Shown here in pieces: positions 43,296-52,626 of a stretch of DNA of 64,000 nucleotides; the stretch's first letter is position 1; each line of letters opens with the position of its first letter. The position numbers and the translations under genes were made by a program. Location of the stretch: assembly GCA_002340255.1 (NCBI GenBank), contig DDLS01000118.1:62001-126000 (forward strand), in the 5' to 3' direction. The notes under the pieces were generated by a model. The model saw only the letters and a program-made list of their open reading frames with translations. It did no database searches and had not been told where the DNA came from. This DNA is from Cyanobacteria bacterium UBA2566 (GTDB lineage Bacteria; Cyanobacteriota; Cyanobacteriia; Cyanobacteriales; Desertifilaceae).

Positions 43296-43751
43296 TTAGG
43301 CTAAGGGTTCGTCATCGTCCATTTGTACATCTAAATTAGCCGCTAAAACTTCTGCCATCATCACTTCTAGAGCAGCCGTATTTAAGGAACTAACCGGTTG
43401 GTTTTGCAGGGGATTAGAGAGAGGAATTAACCGCAGGATACGATTTTCTTGAACTAAATCAAAATAGGTTTCTTGGTCGTCAGATTCTTTCAGTTCTAAA
43501 TAATCAAAGCTTTGAATATTTAGATATAACGTATGATTCGCCAGGATAGTCGATCGCAGTGGATCGGTAAACACTTCTTGGATATACGCTTCGCCAGTAG
43601 CTTGGGTTTGCCGATCGAACAGTTCAACATAACGGACACGATGGAGATCCCCAATCACTTTCTGAATATCCTGTGGATTCACAACGATCCCTCTGTTGAG
43701 AATACAAGGAGCAGGTAACCGTGTATTGCCAGGTAATTGATCGTAACTCAT
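43296..43751 (-). CDS. Hypothetical protein
   Basis: A 151-residue soluble protein, acidic towards the end (DDDEPLA). The middle part (RYVELFDRQTQATGEAYIQEVFTDPLRSTILANHTLYLNIQSFDYLEL) is beta-rich. I recognise no named family. It looks like a conserved cyanobacterial protein, with a proper start and no overlap with other genes. Confidence 0.7.
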   Translation of the reverse strand: MSYDQLPGNTRLPAPCILNRGIVVNPQDIQKVIGDLHRVRYVELFDRQTQATGEAYIQEVFTDPLRSTILANHTLYLNIQSFDYLELKESDDQETYFDLVQENRILRLIPLSNPLQNQPVSSLNTAALEVMMAEVLAANLDVQMDDDEPLA

Positions 43752-44071
43752 GGGAAAAACTCTCTAATTTCAAAAGAGGACGACAAGACTACTGACGATT
43801 TGACATCCCAAGACTGCACCCTAAGATAGAATGGCCTATTGAAGTAGCCTATGAGACAATTCTATCCTAACTCTTTGGCCGATACTTGCCAGATTCTACG
43901 GATTTTTTGATCGAATTAGAAGTATCGATCGCGTAAGTAAAATGGCAGCTATCTAGTCGCCGTTTTTCTGATGACACTCACCTCTGAATAGAGGGAAAAT
44001 GCAGATAAACGACCAAGAAAACAGAGTAGATGTCTATTGGCAGATTAACATAGAGCATGGGGGGAGTGGCA
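43752..44071. other. Intergenic region before cobS
   Basis: About 320 bases with no convincing gene. It contains AT-rich stretches and a GGGGGAG ribosome site just before the chosen cobS start. I see no cobalamin riboswitch signature such as a B12 box (GCCACTG). Confidence 0.5.
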
Positions 44072-44830
44072 ATGATATGGATCTGGCGAATCAGTGGGGC
44101 AATTGTTTTTTATACAAGTGTACCGATTCCTCGCTCTTGGCCCTTAGAGTTTTCCGGAATAGCCAGGTTTGCGACTCTAGTAGGAATGCTGATCGGGACA
44201 ATATTAGGGGTGATGAATTGGTGTTTATGGTCTGTAGGAATGCCCAATTTTACCCGTAGTTCCGTAATTATTGCCCTCTGGGTTGCCATCACTGGGGGAT
44301 TACACTTAGATGGAGCGATGGATACGGCTGATGGTTTAAGTGTGATGGATCGCGATCGCCGTTTAGAGGTGATGAGCGATAGCGTGACGGGGGCATTTGG
44401 AGCGATGTCCGCCATCCTGATTCTATTACTGAAAACGGCGGCTATGAGTTCCTTAGCCCCCCAACACCTGTGGATAGCGATCGCCATTCCTGCATGGGGA
44501 AGAGCCGGACAACTTTGGGCAATTTGGCGCTATCCCTATCTCAAACCGACGGGAAAAGGAGCTTTTCATAAAGCAGCGATTCAATCCTATAAAGATGTTT
44601 TACCATCCTTGATTCTGCTCATTGCTCTGAGTGGTGGACAAGCAGCGCTCAATCCCCAACAGAGTATCGAGATTCTCAGCTTAACATTAGGCTGGGCGGC
44701 GATCGCCGGAGGAAGCGCATGGTGGTTCAATCATCAACTCGGAGGACATACCGGAGATACCTATGGTGCAGTCGTGGAATGGACAGAAGCATTGAGTTTA
44801 GTTTGGGCGATTTTGATAGGCAATCGGTAA
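44072..44830 (+). CDS. cobS: Adenosylcobinamide-GDP ribazoletransferase CobS
   Basis: A 252-residue membrane enzyme joining alpha-ribazole to adenosylcobinamide-GDP in cobalamin synthesis. The motif GGLHLDGAMDTADGL is the family signature, and GHTGDTYGAVVEWTEA is the conserved C-terminal motif. Several hydrophobic segments are present. I prefer ATG 44072 over the in-frame ATG 44057, because GGGGGAG lies just before 44072. Confidence 0.92.
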   Translation: MIWIWRISGAIVFYTSVPIPRSWPLEFSGIARFATLVGMLIGTILGVMNWCLWSVGMPNFTRSSVIIALWVAITGGLHLDGAMDTADGLSVMDRDRRLEVMSDSVTGAFGAMSAILILLLKTAAMSSLAPQHLWIAIAIPAWGRAGQLWAIWRYPYLKPTGKGAFHKAAIQSYKDVLPSLILLIALSGGQAALNPQQSIEILSLTLGWAAIAGGSAWWFNHQLGGHTGDTYGAVVEWTEALSLVWAILIGNR

Positions 44831-44915
44831 TATAGCGCGCGTCCCCGTGTCCCCGTGTCCCCGTGTCTTCGCATCCCCGTGTCCCCACGTCCCCGCGTCA
44901 GCCTGTAGCGCTATA
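44831..44915. repeat. GTCCCCGT minisatellite bounded by inverted TATAGCGC
   Basis: A run of GTCCCCGT/CCCCGTGT units fills 44841-44898. It is bracketed by TATAGCGC (44831-44838) and its reverse complement GCGCTATA (44908-44915). TATAGCGC also begins the repeat tract at 51467. Confidence 0.85.
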
Positions 44916-44948
44916 CTGGGCAAGGTGTTGGAGTGAATCATCGAATCT

Positions 44949-47606
44949 ATGCCCTATCCTGTCCCCCCTGAATTGCCGCCAGTTGTTCATGCTATTCCCC
45001 ATCAAAGCATCAGTGCCACCGAGCCAACTGAAGGGATAGATTGGGTTGCTCCTGCACCAATGGCTATTGTAGAAAGTCCTGCATTGATTCCCCCAACCCC
45101 CCTAAAACAAGAGGTGCAGCAGGAGCAAGTCCTCCTTGAAAAGAGGAATGTTCCCCAAGCCAACAGGAAAGGGGGATTGAGTGGACTCGACAAGAGCGAA
45201 CAATGCTGTACTTTAGAGACTGTATATAGTCCTGAACTCATTTCAGCTCCAGAAGGCGCTGTGGTTAAACCAGAACAGTTGAGTTGGGTTGGTGGAGAGA
45301 CGCTATCACCCATTGCCCCTCCGGAACTCTCTTCTCCAGAAGATGAACGCTTAGTTGCCAGTACGGAGGCTTCAGCGTTAGGAGGTCGGTTATCGGTAAG
45401 TTGGGAGGAGAAGGTTGCACCGGTTGCCGATGCTTATGGAGTTAGCGATCTGAGTCTGGAGCCAACAGTTGAGCCAGAATTACCGCTGATTGAACGTCAC
45501 TCCCCATGGCAAACTACACCAGTTTCTGAGGCAATTGAAGAAGCCTTATCGGAAAAACGGGAAGCGATCGCCCAAACCCCTGCATTGGATGCTCTTCCTG
45601 CTTCCGAAATTTCGCCCCTGAATGACGATCGGCCCTCGCTATCCACCGATGAACCCGAGTCTAGCTCAGAAACGCCCATCCCGATTGAATCAGCCGAACC
45701 GGAAGAGATTGAGATTCCGATCGCCCCTCCAGGACAAGACGCGGTAATTGAATTAACCGCCGATCGCCAGGAGTTTGATGATGAACGGCAAATTTTCACG
45801 GCTGAGGGCAACGTGGAAATGCTCTTGGATGATGCAATTTTGCGATCGGATAAGCTACAGGTTAACCTGATTAACCGCTTGGCTCTGGCAGTAGGCAATG
45901 TATCTTTAGTCAGTGGCGAACAAATTTTATTAGGCTCTCGCTTTCTCTATAACTTTGTCCAAGGGACAGGAACCATTCAAGAGGCAAGGGGCGTAGTCTA
46001 TATTCCCACCGCTGGAACGGATTTCGATTTTAGGGACGATAACCCCGATTCCCAACTTCTTCCTCCAGGAGAAAGAATTCTCCTCGATCAACCCCCTACG
46101 GATGTCACGGATGCTGGAGGTGTGATTATTAATGTCGGGGGTGGAGGGAGCGCTGCAACTACCAGCGTACAACAAGGGGGACAGGTCCGACGGGTGCGGT
46201 TTGAGGCAGAACAGTTGGATTTTACGCCCGAAGGTTGGCAAGCCACGAATATTCGGTTTACGAACGATCCCTTTTCCCCCCCAGAGTTAGAGGTACGAGC
46301 CGATCGCGCTCAATTAACGCGCATTTCTCCCCTAGAGGATGAAGTGTTAATGACTCGCCCCCGGTTGGTGTTCGATCAGCGGGTGGGGGTTCCCCTCTTG
46401 CGAAATCGCCTGATTATTAGTCGAGAAGAGCGCGATCCGGCGATCGCCACTTTAGGGTACGATAACCGCGATCGTGGAGGCTTGTTTATTGAACGCAGTT
46501 TTGAAGTTATTGAAACTCGCCGGTTTTCCCTGCGTTTAGCTCCCCAATTCTTGGTTCAACGCGCTTTAGGATTCTCGAGTGATAACCGAGATGCAGACAG
46601 TGTATCCGAGGAAGACTTACAAACCAATTCTTTCTGGAGTTGGATCGGTTTAAGAGCATCTTTGGATGCCAGGTTAGCCCCTCAAACCACGTTCCAAGCC
46701 AATGTCAATTTAGCCGGATTCAATAATACGGGTGATACAGCCAGAGCAAATGTGCAATTACAACACCAGATTGCCAATCATACCTTGAGTGCTGAATATA
46801 CCTATCGCAACCGGTTTTATAATGGCTCCCTAGGGTTTCAAACCGTCGATCGCAGTGTGGGAGTTGTGTTTGCTTCTCCCATTCTTTATATTGCCGATAC
46901 GGGAATTGCAGTCAATTATCAAGCCAGTTTCCAAAATATCTATGCGCCAACCGATCGCCTAGACTTATTAGATCCGTCAGATTTAAGTGACGATCGAGTG
47001 TCCTTAAATCGGACCCAAATGAGTGCCACTGTGCGTCGTCCCTTTTCCCTTTGGAAGGGGGAACCCTTGCCTCCTACTCCCACAGAGGGACTCAAATATA
47101 CTCCTAAACCCGTCATTCCTTATGTACAATTTTTAGCTGGATTGACTGGAACAGCGGGATTTTATAGCAATGGCGAGAGTCAATCCTATTTACAGGGGTT
47201 AATGGGGTTTCAAGGTCAATTTGGCCATTTCTCCCGCTCCTGGTTAGACTACACTGGATTTAGTATCCTCTATTCCCAATTTATCCCCACTGGAGAATCC
47301 CCCTTTCGGTTTGATCGAGTAGCTGATGTGCGGGTTCTGCAACTCGAAGTCAATCAACAACTTTATGGCCCTATTCGCATCGCTGCCCGTGCTGGGTTTA
47401 ATCTAGATACAGGAAAAACCATTAGTACGGATTATATGATTGAATATAGTCGTCGCACCTATGGCTTGACCTTTCGCTATAATCCAGATTTGGGTTTAGC
47501 AGCTCTTGGATTTCGCTTAGGTGATTTTAATTGGAGTGGCGTGAGTGAGTCTTTTTCCAGTCCGAATATTCGCCAAGCTACTCCAACCGTGATTCAATCT
47601 TTTTAA
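44949..47606 (+). CDS. DUF3769 / OstA-like outer-membrane assembly protein
   Basis: An 885-residue protein. A low-complexity acidic and proline-rich N-terminus (1-265) is followed by an OstA-like/LptA-like beta-jellyroll (IELTADRQEFDDERQIFTAEGNVEMLLDDAILRSDKLQVNL) and a long beta-rich C-terminal part (about 400-885) with alternating hydrophobic and polar residues, as in a beta barrel (LptD-like DUF3769). It probably assists lipopolysaccharide transport to the outer membrane. No classical signal peptide is visible at the chosen start. Residues about 48-78 (IPPTPLKQEVQQEQVLL) resemble a translated cyanobacterial repeat. Confidence 0.82.
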   Translation: MPYPVPPELPPVVHAIPHQSISATEPTEGIDWVAPAPMAIVESPALIPPTPLKQEVQQEQVLLEKRNVPQANRKGGLSGLDKSEQCCTLETVYSPELISAPEGAVVKPEQLSWVGGETLSPIAPPELSSPEDERLVASTEASALGGRLSVSWEEKVAPVADAYGVSDLSLEPTVEPELPLIERHSPWQTTPVSEAIEEALSEKREAIAQTPALDALPASEISPLNDDRPSLSTDEPESSSETPIPIESAEPEEIEIPIAPPGQDAVIELTADRQEFDDERQIFTAEGNVEMLLDDAILRSDKLQVNLINRLALAVGNVSLVSGEQILLGSRFLYNFVQGTGTIQEARGVVYIPTAGTDFDFRDDNPDSQLLPPGERILLDQPPTDVTDAGGVIINVGGGGSAATTSVQQGGQVRRVRFEAEQLDFTPEGWQATNIRFTNDPFSPPELEVRADRAQLTRISPLEDEVLMTRPRLVFDQRVGVPLLRNRLIISREERDPAIATLGYDNRDRGGLFIERSFEVIETRRFSLRLAPQFLVQRALGFSSDNRDADSVSEEDLQTNSFWSWIGLRASLDARLAPQTTFQANVNLAGFNNTGDTARANVQLQHQIANHTLSAEYTYRNRFYNGSLGFQTVDRSVGVVFASPILYIADTGIAVNYQASFQNIYAPTDRLDLLDPSDLSDDRVSLNRTQMSATVRRPFSLWKGEPLPPTPTEGLKYTPKPVIPYVQFLAGLTGTAGFYSNGESQSYLQGLMGFQGQFGHFSRSWLDYTGFSILYSQFIPTGESPFRFDRVADVRVLQLEVNQQLYGPIRIAARAGFNLDTGKTISTDYMIEYSRRTYGLTFRYNPDLGLAALGFRLGDFNWSGVSESFSSPNIRQATPTVIQSF

Positions 47607-47633
47607 TTTTAATTCCCTATTCCCCATTCTCCC

Positions 47634-48323
47634 ATGATCGCATCAGCAAACCCATGGATTATTTTTCTGGAGAGCGTATCGGTTGGGCGAAGTGTCTCCG
47701 AAATGCGATCGCTCTCCTATGTTCCGGCTTTGCTGATTTACTATAGCTTTGATTTAGATCGCTATCGCGTGGAAGAATGTATACAGCACTGGCTCGATCG
47801 GTTTAAGGGCGATTGGCTGCGGTTGGCGATCGTAGAAGCTTTATATCAAGGCAGATATAAAATAATTTCGATTGAGCAAATTTTGAATCTTTGGGCTAGA
47901 CGGGGACAACCCATCTGTCACTTTAATCATGAGTTTGAGAAGATTGTCTGTAGTAAATTGCCAGAAGAGTTACTGCCTTTAGAGTATCTCAATCTCACTC
48001 TGGAAATGCGCCCTCCTGTTCCTGAGTTACTCCCCCAAGTTGAAGCGCAAGAGGAGCGGTTGCTCAATGAAGTTTCTGATGAGAGTGGACTAGAACAGAA
48101 TTTACCCACACTGACTGATTCGATTATTGAAGAAGTCGATATTGAAGAAGAAGAAAAAAGCCTGAATTCAGAGTCTGAAGATCCAGCGATCGCCCTTGAG
48201 TTAGACTCTGATGGGGTGAATGGGCGATCGGATCGACTCCCCATCGATCGATTTGCGCCTCGTTTACCCACTTCTGAGTTTTATTTGAAACTTCAAGCCT
48301 TCGCCCAAGACTCTCCCAGTTGA
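47634..48323 (+). CDS. Hypothetical protein
   Basis: A 229-residue protein. The N-terminal half (1-115) is a compact helical unit (RYRVEECIQHWLDRFKGDWLRLAIVEALYQGRYKIISIEQILNLWARRGQPICHF), and the second half is acidic and disordered (EEVDIEEEEKSLNSESED). Such proteins occur in cyanobacteria but I know no function. It follows the DUF3769 gene by 27 bases, so it may be in the same operon. Confidence 0.75.
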   Translation: MIASANPWIIFLESVSVGRSVSEMRSLSYVPALLIYYSFDLDRYRVEECIQHWLDRFKGDWLRLAIVEALYQGRYKIISIEQILNLWARRGQPICHFNHEFEKIVCSKLPEELLPLEYLNLTLEMRPPVPELLPQVEAQEERLLNEVSDESGLEQNLPTLTDSIIEEVDIEEEEKSLNSESEDPAIALELDSDGVNGRSDRLPIDRFAPRLPTSEFYLKLQAFAQDSPS

Positions 48324-48330
48324 TGCATAA

Positions 48331-48425
48331 AGTGCTTTGCACTGCTATGAAAAACATTTGTAATCCTTCTGTCACTTTCGGAGCTTGCGATCGCTGTATT
48401 CTCTATTCCCTAGTGCTTCGCACTA
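48331..48425. other. Hairpins between convergent genes
   Basis: AGTGCTTTGCACT (48331-48343) and TAGTGCTTCGCACTA (48411-48425) are perfect small hairpins between two convergent genes, both with the same GTGC(TT)NGCAC heart. They may act as terminators without a T-tract, or may be copies of a short mobile palindrome. Confidence 0.55.
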
Positions 48426-48433
48426 GCACTGTA

Positions 48434-51133
48434 CTACCATTGTGGATTTTTCGCCAACAACGCCGTTGCCCCTGAAGCATCTATCGGGCGTGATAACCAA
48501 TACCCTTGACCATAATCACAACTAAGCCTTTGAAGCAACTCAAACTGATCTCCCGTTTCAATTCCTTCGGCTACCACTGTCAACCCTAATTTATGGGCTA
48601 AAATAATGATCGTTTCAATAATTTCCCAACTCTCATGATCTAGAGCCGTCCTCTCCAAAAACGACTTATCAATTTTCAAGGTATTCACTGGCAAATTATG
48701 TAACCGTGCCAATGAAGAATAACCTGTCCCAAAATCATCAATACTCAACTGAATTCCCGCTTCTCTAAGAGTTTTCAGTAAGTCTAAGGCTATGTCTTCA
48801 TTTTCCATCAATCCACTTTCGGTGATTTCCAACTTCAAATAACGATGATCTAAATCCATTTCATCGAGTAAGGTTTGGATCTGACTCACGAGCTGGGGAT
48901 TATGTAACTGCAAACTCGATAAATTCACCACCATAGTCACCTCCAAACCATGGGGAAACTTATTTTGCCACTCTCGCAACTGATAACAGGCTGTTTTTAA
49001 AATCCAATCTCCTAAAGCCATAATCAATCCTGTTTCCTCAGCCAGAGGAATAAAATCGACTGGGGAAACCATGCCACGGGTAGGATGATACCAGCGCACT
49101 AAGGCTTCAAATCCACTAATTCGACCGGTGCTAAAACAAACAATAGGTTGATAATAGAGACGAAAATCGCTTTGAGCTTCCAATTCCGATCCCCATTGCT
49201 CCGAGGCATAAGAAAAATGTGCAGGAGAACAATTAGAATTGTTGATCGAACCCGACCAATTTTCCTGTTGTCGCCTAGCGCGATTAATCGCTCGTCGTAG
49301 ATCGAGTTCGAGTTCTAATCTTTGGATTTCTGCATGGTGGAGATTTTGGTCAAAAATAGCATAATGATTTCCCTCTTTAACCTTAGCTTGGTACATGGCA
49401 ATTTCAGCATCCCTGAGCATACTTTCCGCCTGGGAATAGATATTAACGGAAACTTGTTCAAAATCAGAATGAACGGCTGATAAAGCGACCCCGATAAAAG
49501 CAGTCATTGCTGATAAATTTTCTTCGAGTAAACCGATCGCTTCATCTGGCTCAATTGGGTTAGTGAACAACCCCTCAGACACCGAAGTATGGGAGAGGGT
49601 TTGATAAATCGTTTGAGCCACATCGATCGCCTGGGAGGAATAGGAAAGAGCATGAACCAATACCGCAAATGTATCCGTATCTAACCGAGCGATGGTAAAT
49701 TGAGTCGGTACAGACGAGATCTCAGAACGAGGAGAAAAATGGGCAGAATGGGGAGACAAAAGGGGGTGAGGGGAATGAGCCATCGATCGCTTCAATGCCT
49801 CTTCAATGCGACTAGAGATCGCCACCTGCAACTCATTGCTTAACCGATGTCCCGAATCCGGATTAACCACCTTAGAGCGATCGATATAAATAAAAAATAC
49901 CGCAAATAAAGGCGGCTGGGATTGTTCGCGAGTACGGGAGAGTACTCCCTCCAAGCGATCCATAAACAGAGCATAATTGGGTAAACCTGTAGCTAGATCG
50001 TAAAATGCGGACTCAAATAACTGCTTTTCCTGTTCTACCAACATCGCCTTCATCTTCAATCGATCTTGAAGTGTCACTAATAACAGCGTTAAACCCAACA
50101 ACACCAAAGGTGAGACAACAGGTAAAAGATAGTAAAAATGAAAAGCACTATAGCAAATACTTAGCCATACTCCCCCCAAACCCAGCACAACAATAATTTG
50201 GTTACGGAATGACCAAAAAACAAGCGTTGCACTCAAACTTATTGCCCCTGCGAAATAGAGTAAGTTGATCCAAACTGGATGCAAAAATGTTCCCACCTGT
50301 TGCAATCCATTATTTGATAAGGCATTACTCACCACCGCCGCATGAACATAAATGCCACTGGCTGGAGGGTTAATATCAAACGGCGTTAACACGGGATTAA
50401 ACCCAGTCACATTCGCGCCTACAATCACAATTTTGTTCCGGAATTCCTTGATCGGCACTCTCCCTTCAATGGCCTCGAACAATTCATATTGGGGCAAATG
50501 GTTCACCGATCCGGGCCAATTAATCCATAGGGGTTCAGAGCCCTGCCGATCCAACTCCAGAGGCCGATCCATCACCTCATTGGCCACTGCCACTCCAAGG
50601 GCCGGGATCTGCCCCAATTGGGGGACTACTATGCGCGTTAAGCCATCAGAATCTTGACGACTCACCACATGCCCCATGACCACAGCCTCGGCTGCCAATT
50701 CTGGAATCGGATCTTTCTGATTCCCTTGCTTATCCCAAGATACTGGCAGTGCCACGGGAACTTGACGCATCGCTTGAGCCAACTGTAGATCGTCGGGGGA
50801 GCGATCGTGCATTAAAATATCCAACACGACCATCCGGGGCTGACTGGGGGCTAAACGCTCTAAAAGGGTGGTATAAATTTGCCGGGGACTATCAGAGTTT
50901 TGCCGATTTTTCAGTGTCGTTTCATCAATACCCACGATGACCACTTGGCTATGCCAAGATTCTTCTCCCCGTAACTGAAACAAACCTCGATAGGCTAACT
51001 GTTCGAGTTGCTTGACCAGACCGATACCCTCTAGTCCCATTAAGACCAGTGCCGCAAAAGCACCTCCAATCCAGCGTTGCCATCCTGGAGTTGAAGTCAA
51101 GGGGTTGATCGGGTGGTTTTGACGGTTCAGCAT
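48434..51133 (-). CDS. CHASE2-GGDEF-EAL protein (c-di-GMP signalling)
   Basis: An 899-residue membrane protein. The N-terminal CHASE2 sensor (VVIVGIDETTLKNRQNSDSPRQIYTTLLERL) is followed by three membrane segments (about 290-355), a degenerate GGDEF domain (the GGDEF position reads RLDTDTF, with a serine- and histidine-rich insertion before it), and an EAL domain with intact FEALVRWYHP, LEITESGLM, DDFGTGYSSL and AEGIE motifs. I infer a phosphodiesterase degrading c-di-GMP with a non-catalytic GGDEF module. It lies downstream of the rest of the signalling cluster. Confidence 0.9.
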   Translation of the reverse strand: MLNRQNHPINPLTSTPGWQRWIGGAFAALVLMGLEGIGLVKQLEQLAYRGLFQLRGEESWHSQVVIVGIDETTLKNRQNSDSPRQIYTTLLERLAPSQPRMVVLDILMHDRSPDDLQLAQAMRQVPVALPVSWDKQGNQKDPIPELAAEAVVMGHVVSRQDSDGLTRIVVPQLGQIPALGVAVANEVMDRPLELDRQGSEPLWINWPGSVNHLPQYELFEAIEGRVPIKEFRNKIVIVGANVTGFNPVLTPFDINPPASGIYVHAAVVSNALSNNGLQQVGTFLHPVWINLLYFAGAISLSATLVFWSFRNQIIVVLGLGGVWLSICYSAFHFYYLLPVVSPLVLLGLTLLLVTLQDRLKMKAMLVEQEKQLFESAFYDLATGLPNYALFMDRLEGVLSRTREQSQPPLFAVFFIYIDRSKVVNPDSGHRLSNELQVAISSRIEEALKRSMAHSPHPLLSPHSAHFSPRSEISSVPTQFTIARLDTDTFAVLVHALSYSSQAIDVAQTIYQTLSHTSVSEGLFTNPIEPDEAIGLLEENLSAMTAFIGVALSAVHSDFEQVSVNIYSQAESMLRDAEIAMYQAKVKEGNHYAIFDQNLHHAEIQRLELELDLRRAINRARRQQENWSGSINNSNCSPAHFSYASEQWGSELEAQSDFRLYYQPIVCFSTGRISGFEALVRWYHPTRGMVSPVDFIPLAEETGLIMALGDWILKTACYQLREWQNKFPHGLEVTMVVNLSSLQLHNPQLVSQIQTLLDEMDLDHRYLKLEITESGLMENEDIALDLLKTLREAGIQLSIDDFGTGYSSLARLHNLPVNTLKIDKSFLERTALDHESWEIIETIIILAHKLGLTVVAEGIETGDQFELLQRLSCDYGQGYWLSRPIDASGATALLAKNPQW

Positions 51134-51580
51134 TTTTGGCTCAATTGAGAGGGGTTGATAACACCGTTTGACCCTGGAGGTGAGTGGTCATCCTCCCAAA
51201 AGTCTGTGGGCAACTTTTAGAGGCAGGCAAGTGTGTCCGGAAAACAATCAAGAGATGGAAAAGGCATTTTTCAAACAACACCTTTGTGCCCAAAGTCAGC
51301 CATGGAAGAATGACTCTTCTGTTAGATTAACGCGATTCCCTAGGGCTAATCGGGATAAAGAATGGCTTAGGGGATTGAATAATGCGTTTCTCCTGATGGA
51401 AATAGTCAGAAATTTGTTGCAGTCCGAAGATACTTAGTTTGGGTAATCGATGCTCCCTTGGGACTGTATAGCGCTGGGCGGTAGAGAGTAGGGAATAGGG
51501 AATGGGGAATAGGGAAAACCCTTGTAAGCGACTGCCGACTGCCGACTCCCTATTCCCTACTGTACTCCAAGGCTAGGAAT
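51134..51580. other. Intergenic region with palindromic repeat tract
   Basis: No convincing gene in 447 bases. It contains TATAGCGCT (51467-51475), then AGTAGGGAATAGGG (51487-51500), which is a perfect inverted repeat of CCCTATTCCCTACT (51548-51561), enclosing a GACTGCC tandem. A weak frame (51168-51437) is not accepted as a gene. Confidence 0.65.
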
Positions 51581-52624
51581 TTAAGGATTAACCTGATAGG
51601 GCGATCTCACTTCAGGTGCTTGACCGGTTTTGACTAAGCCTTGATAGATGAGGGCTGTCACTTCTGCACGGGTCGCCGGTCGGTTGGGATGGAGTTGCCT
51701 AATCTGGGGATAATTGATCGCCATCTGATGTTGAGTGGCGATCGCTACTTTTTCTAAGGCATAATCGGCGATTTCTTCTCGGTCTTCATAGCTCTCTAAC
51801 ATTTGGACGATATCTACCTCTGGTACTTCTGGTAATAAATTAGCCAAGCTCACCAGTACTTCAACTCTCAAAATCGGCTCTTCTGGGTGAAACCTATCCT
51901 CTGGATAACCCCCCATAAGCTGGGGAATAGTCGTCGCTACATATTGAATGGCACTATAGGCCCAAAAATCTTGGGGCACATCTTGAAAAAGGACGCGCTT
52001 TCGTACCTGAGGCAGATCAAAGCTTTTCTGGAGCAGACTGGCAAATTCGGCGCGGGTGACTGGGGTATCTGGGCGGAATGTACCATCAGGAAACCCAGAT
52101 ATCAGATTACGCTCAACTAGGGCCACAATAAAGTCTTGGGCCCAATAGTTGACGGGAATGTCGGTAAAAGAAGTCTGTACTGGGGATGACTTAAGAACTC
52201 GACTAAAGCGCATTTGTCCCATTTCCCCATTCTGACGATAAAACAGATACAATTCCCCATCGGGGTTAATCTGGTAGCGATCGACTTGCCCTAATCGCTC
52301 TAAAAACTGGTCTTCTTGGTCAGACAGGTTGCCACAGGCTTTAAACGTGCGTCCAAACGGGTCGGCCATCATGAGGCGTTCGCCGTCTATTTGGTAACTA
52401 GAAAAATAATCATTACATCCCCCAAATCCACTTACCTTGCCTTCTTTGAACATCAAGGTAATCGGACGTTGAGAAAGGGGGCGTTGAGTCGTATTCCCTT
52501 GAGTCCAATCGATCCATTGCCAAGCAGTGGTTTCTAGGGATGGGGAGAATTGGGCAATATGCAGACCGGGGCTTGTGGCCCATACCATTAGGGTCGCGAT
52601 CGGCATGACAGGAAATAGAGACAT
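51581..52624 (-). CDS. META domain protein with three S-layer homology repeats
   Basis: A 347-residue protein. An N-terminal hydrophobic segment (MSLFPVMPIATLMVWA) is a probable signal peptide, then a META/HslJ-like domain (WQWIDWTQGNTTQRPLSQRPITLMFKEGKVSGFGGCNDYFSSYQI) to about 145, then three SLH motifs (FTDIPVNYWAQDFIVALVERNLISGFPDGTFRPDTPVTRAEFA, and two more) to the end. SLH motifs bind pyruvylated cell-wall polymers or outer-membrane anchors. The combination of META and SLH is unusual. The function is unknown, probably envelope-located. It is 2 bases from the next gene. Confidence 0.85.
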   Translation of the reverse strand: MSLFPVMPIATLMVWATSPGLHIAQFSPSLETTAWQWIDWTQGNTTQRPLSQRPITLMFKEGKVSGFGGCNDYFSSYQIDGERLMMADPFGRTFKACGNLSDQEDQFLERLGQVDRYQINPDGELYLFYRQNGEMGQMRFSRVLKSSPVQTSFTDIPVNYWAQDFIVALVERNLISGFPDGTFRPDTPVTRAEFASLLQKSFDLPQVRKRVLFQDVPQDFWAYSAIQYVATTIPQLMGGYPEDRFHPEEPILRVEVLVSLANLLPEVPEVDIVQMLESYEDREEIADYALEKVAIATQHQMAINYPQIRQLHPNRPATRAEVTALIYQGLVKTGQAPEVRSPYQVNP

Positions 52625-52626
52625 AA

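Noticed and set aside
43752..44071. Cobalamin riboswitch before cobS
   Set aside because: No B12 box or typical conserved core was found.
43999..44259. An 86-residue frame overlapping the start of cobS
   Set aside because: It runs in another frame through the well-supported cobS gene.
51168..51437. An 89-residue frame between the CHASE2 gene and the META/SLH gene
   Set aside because: It needs a TTG start, has no recognisable motif, and lies in a repeat-rich gap.
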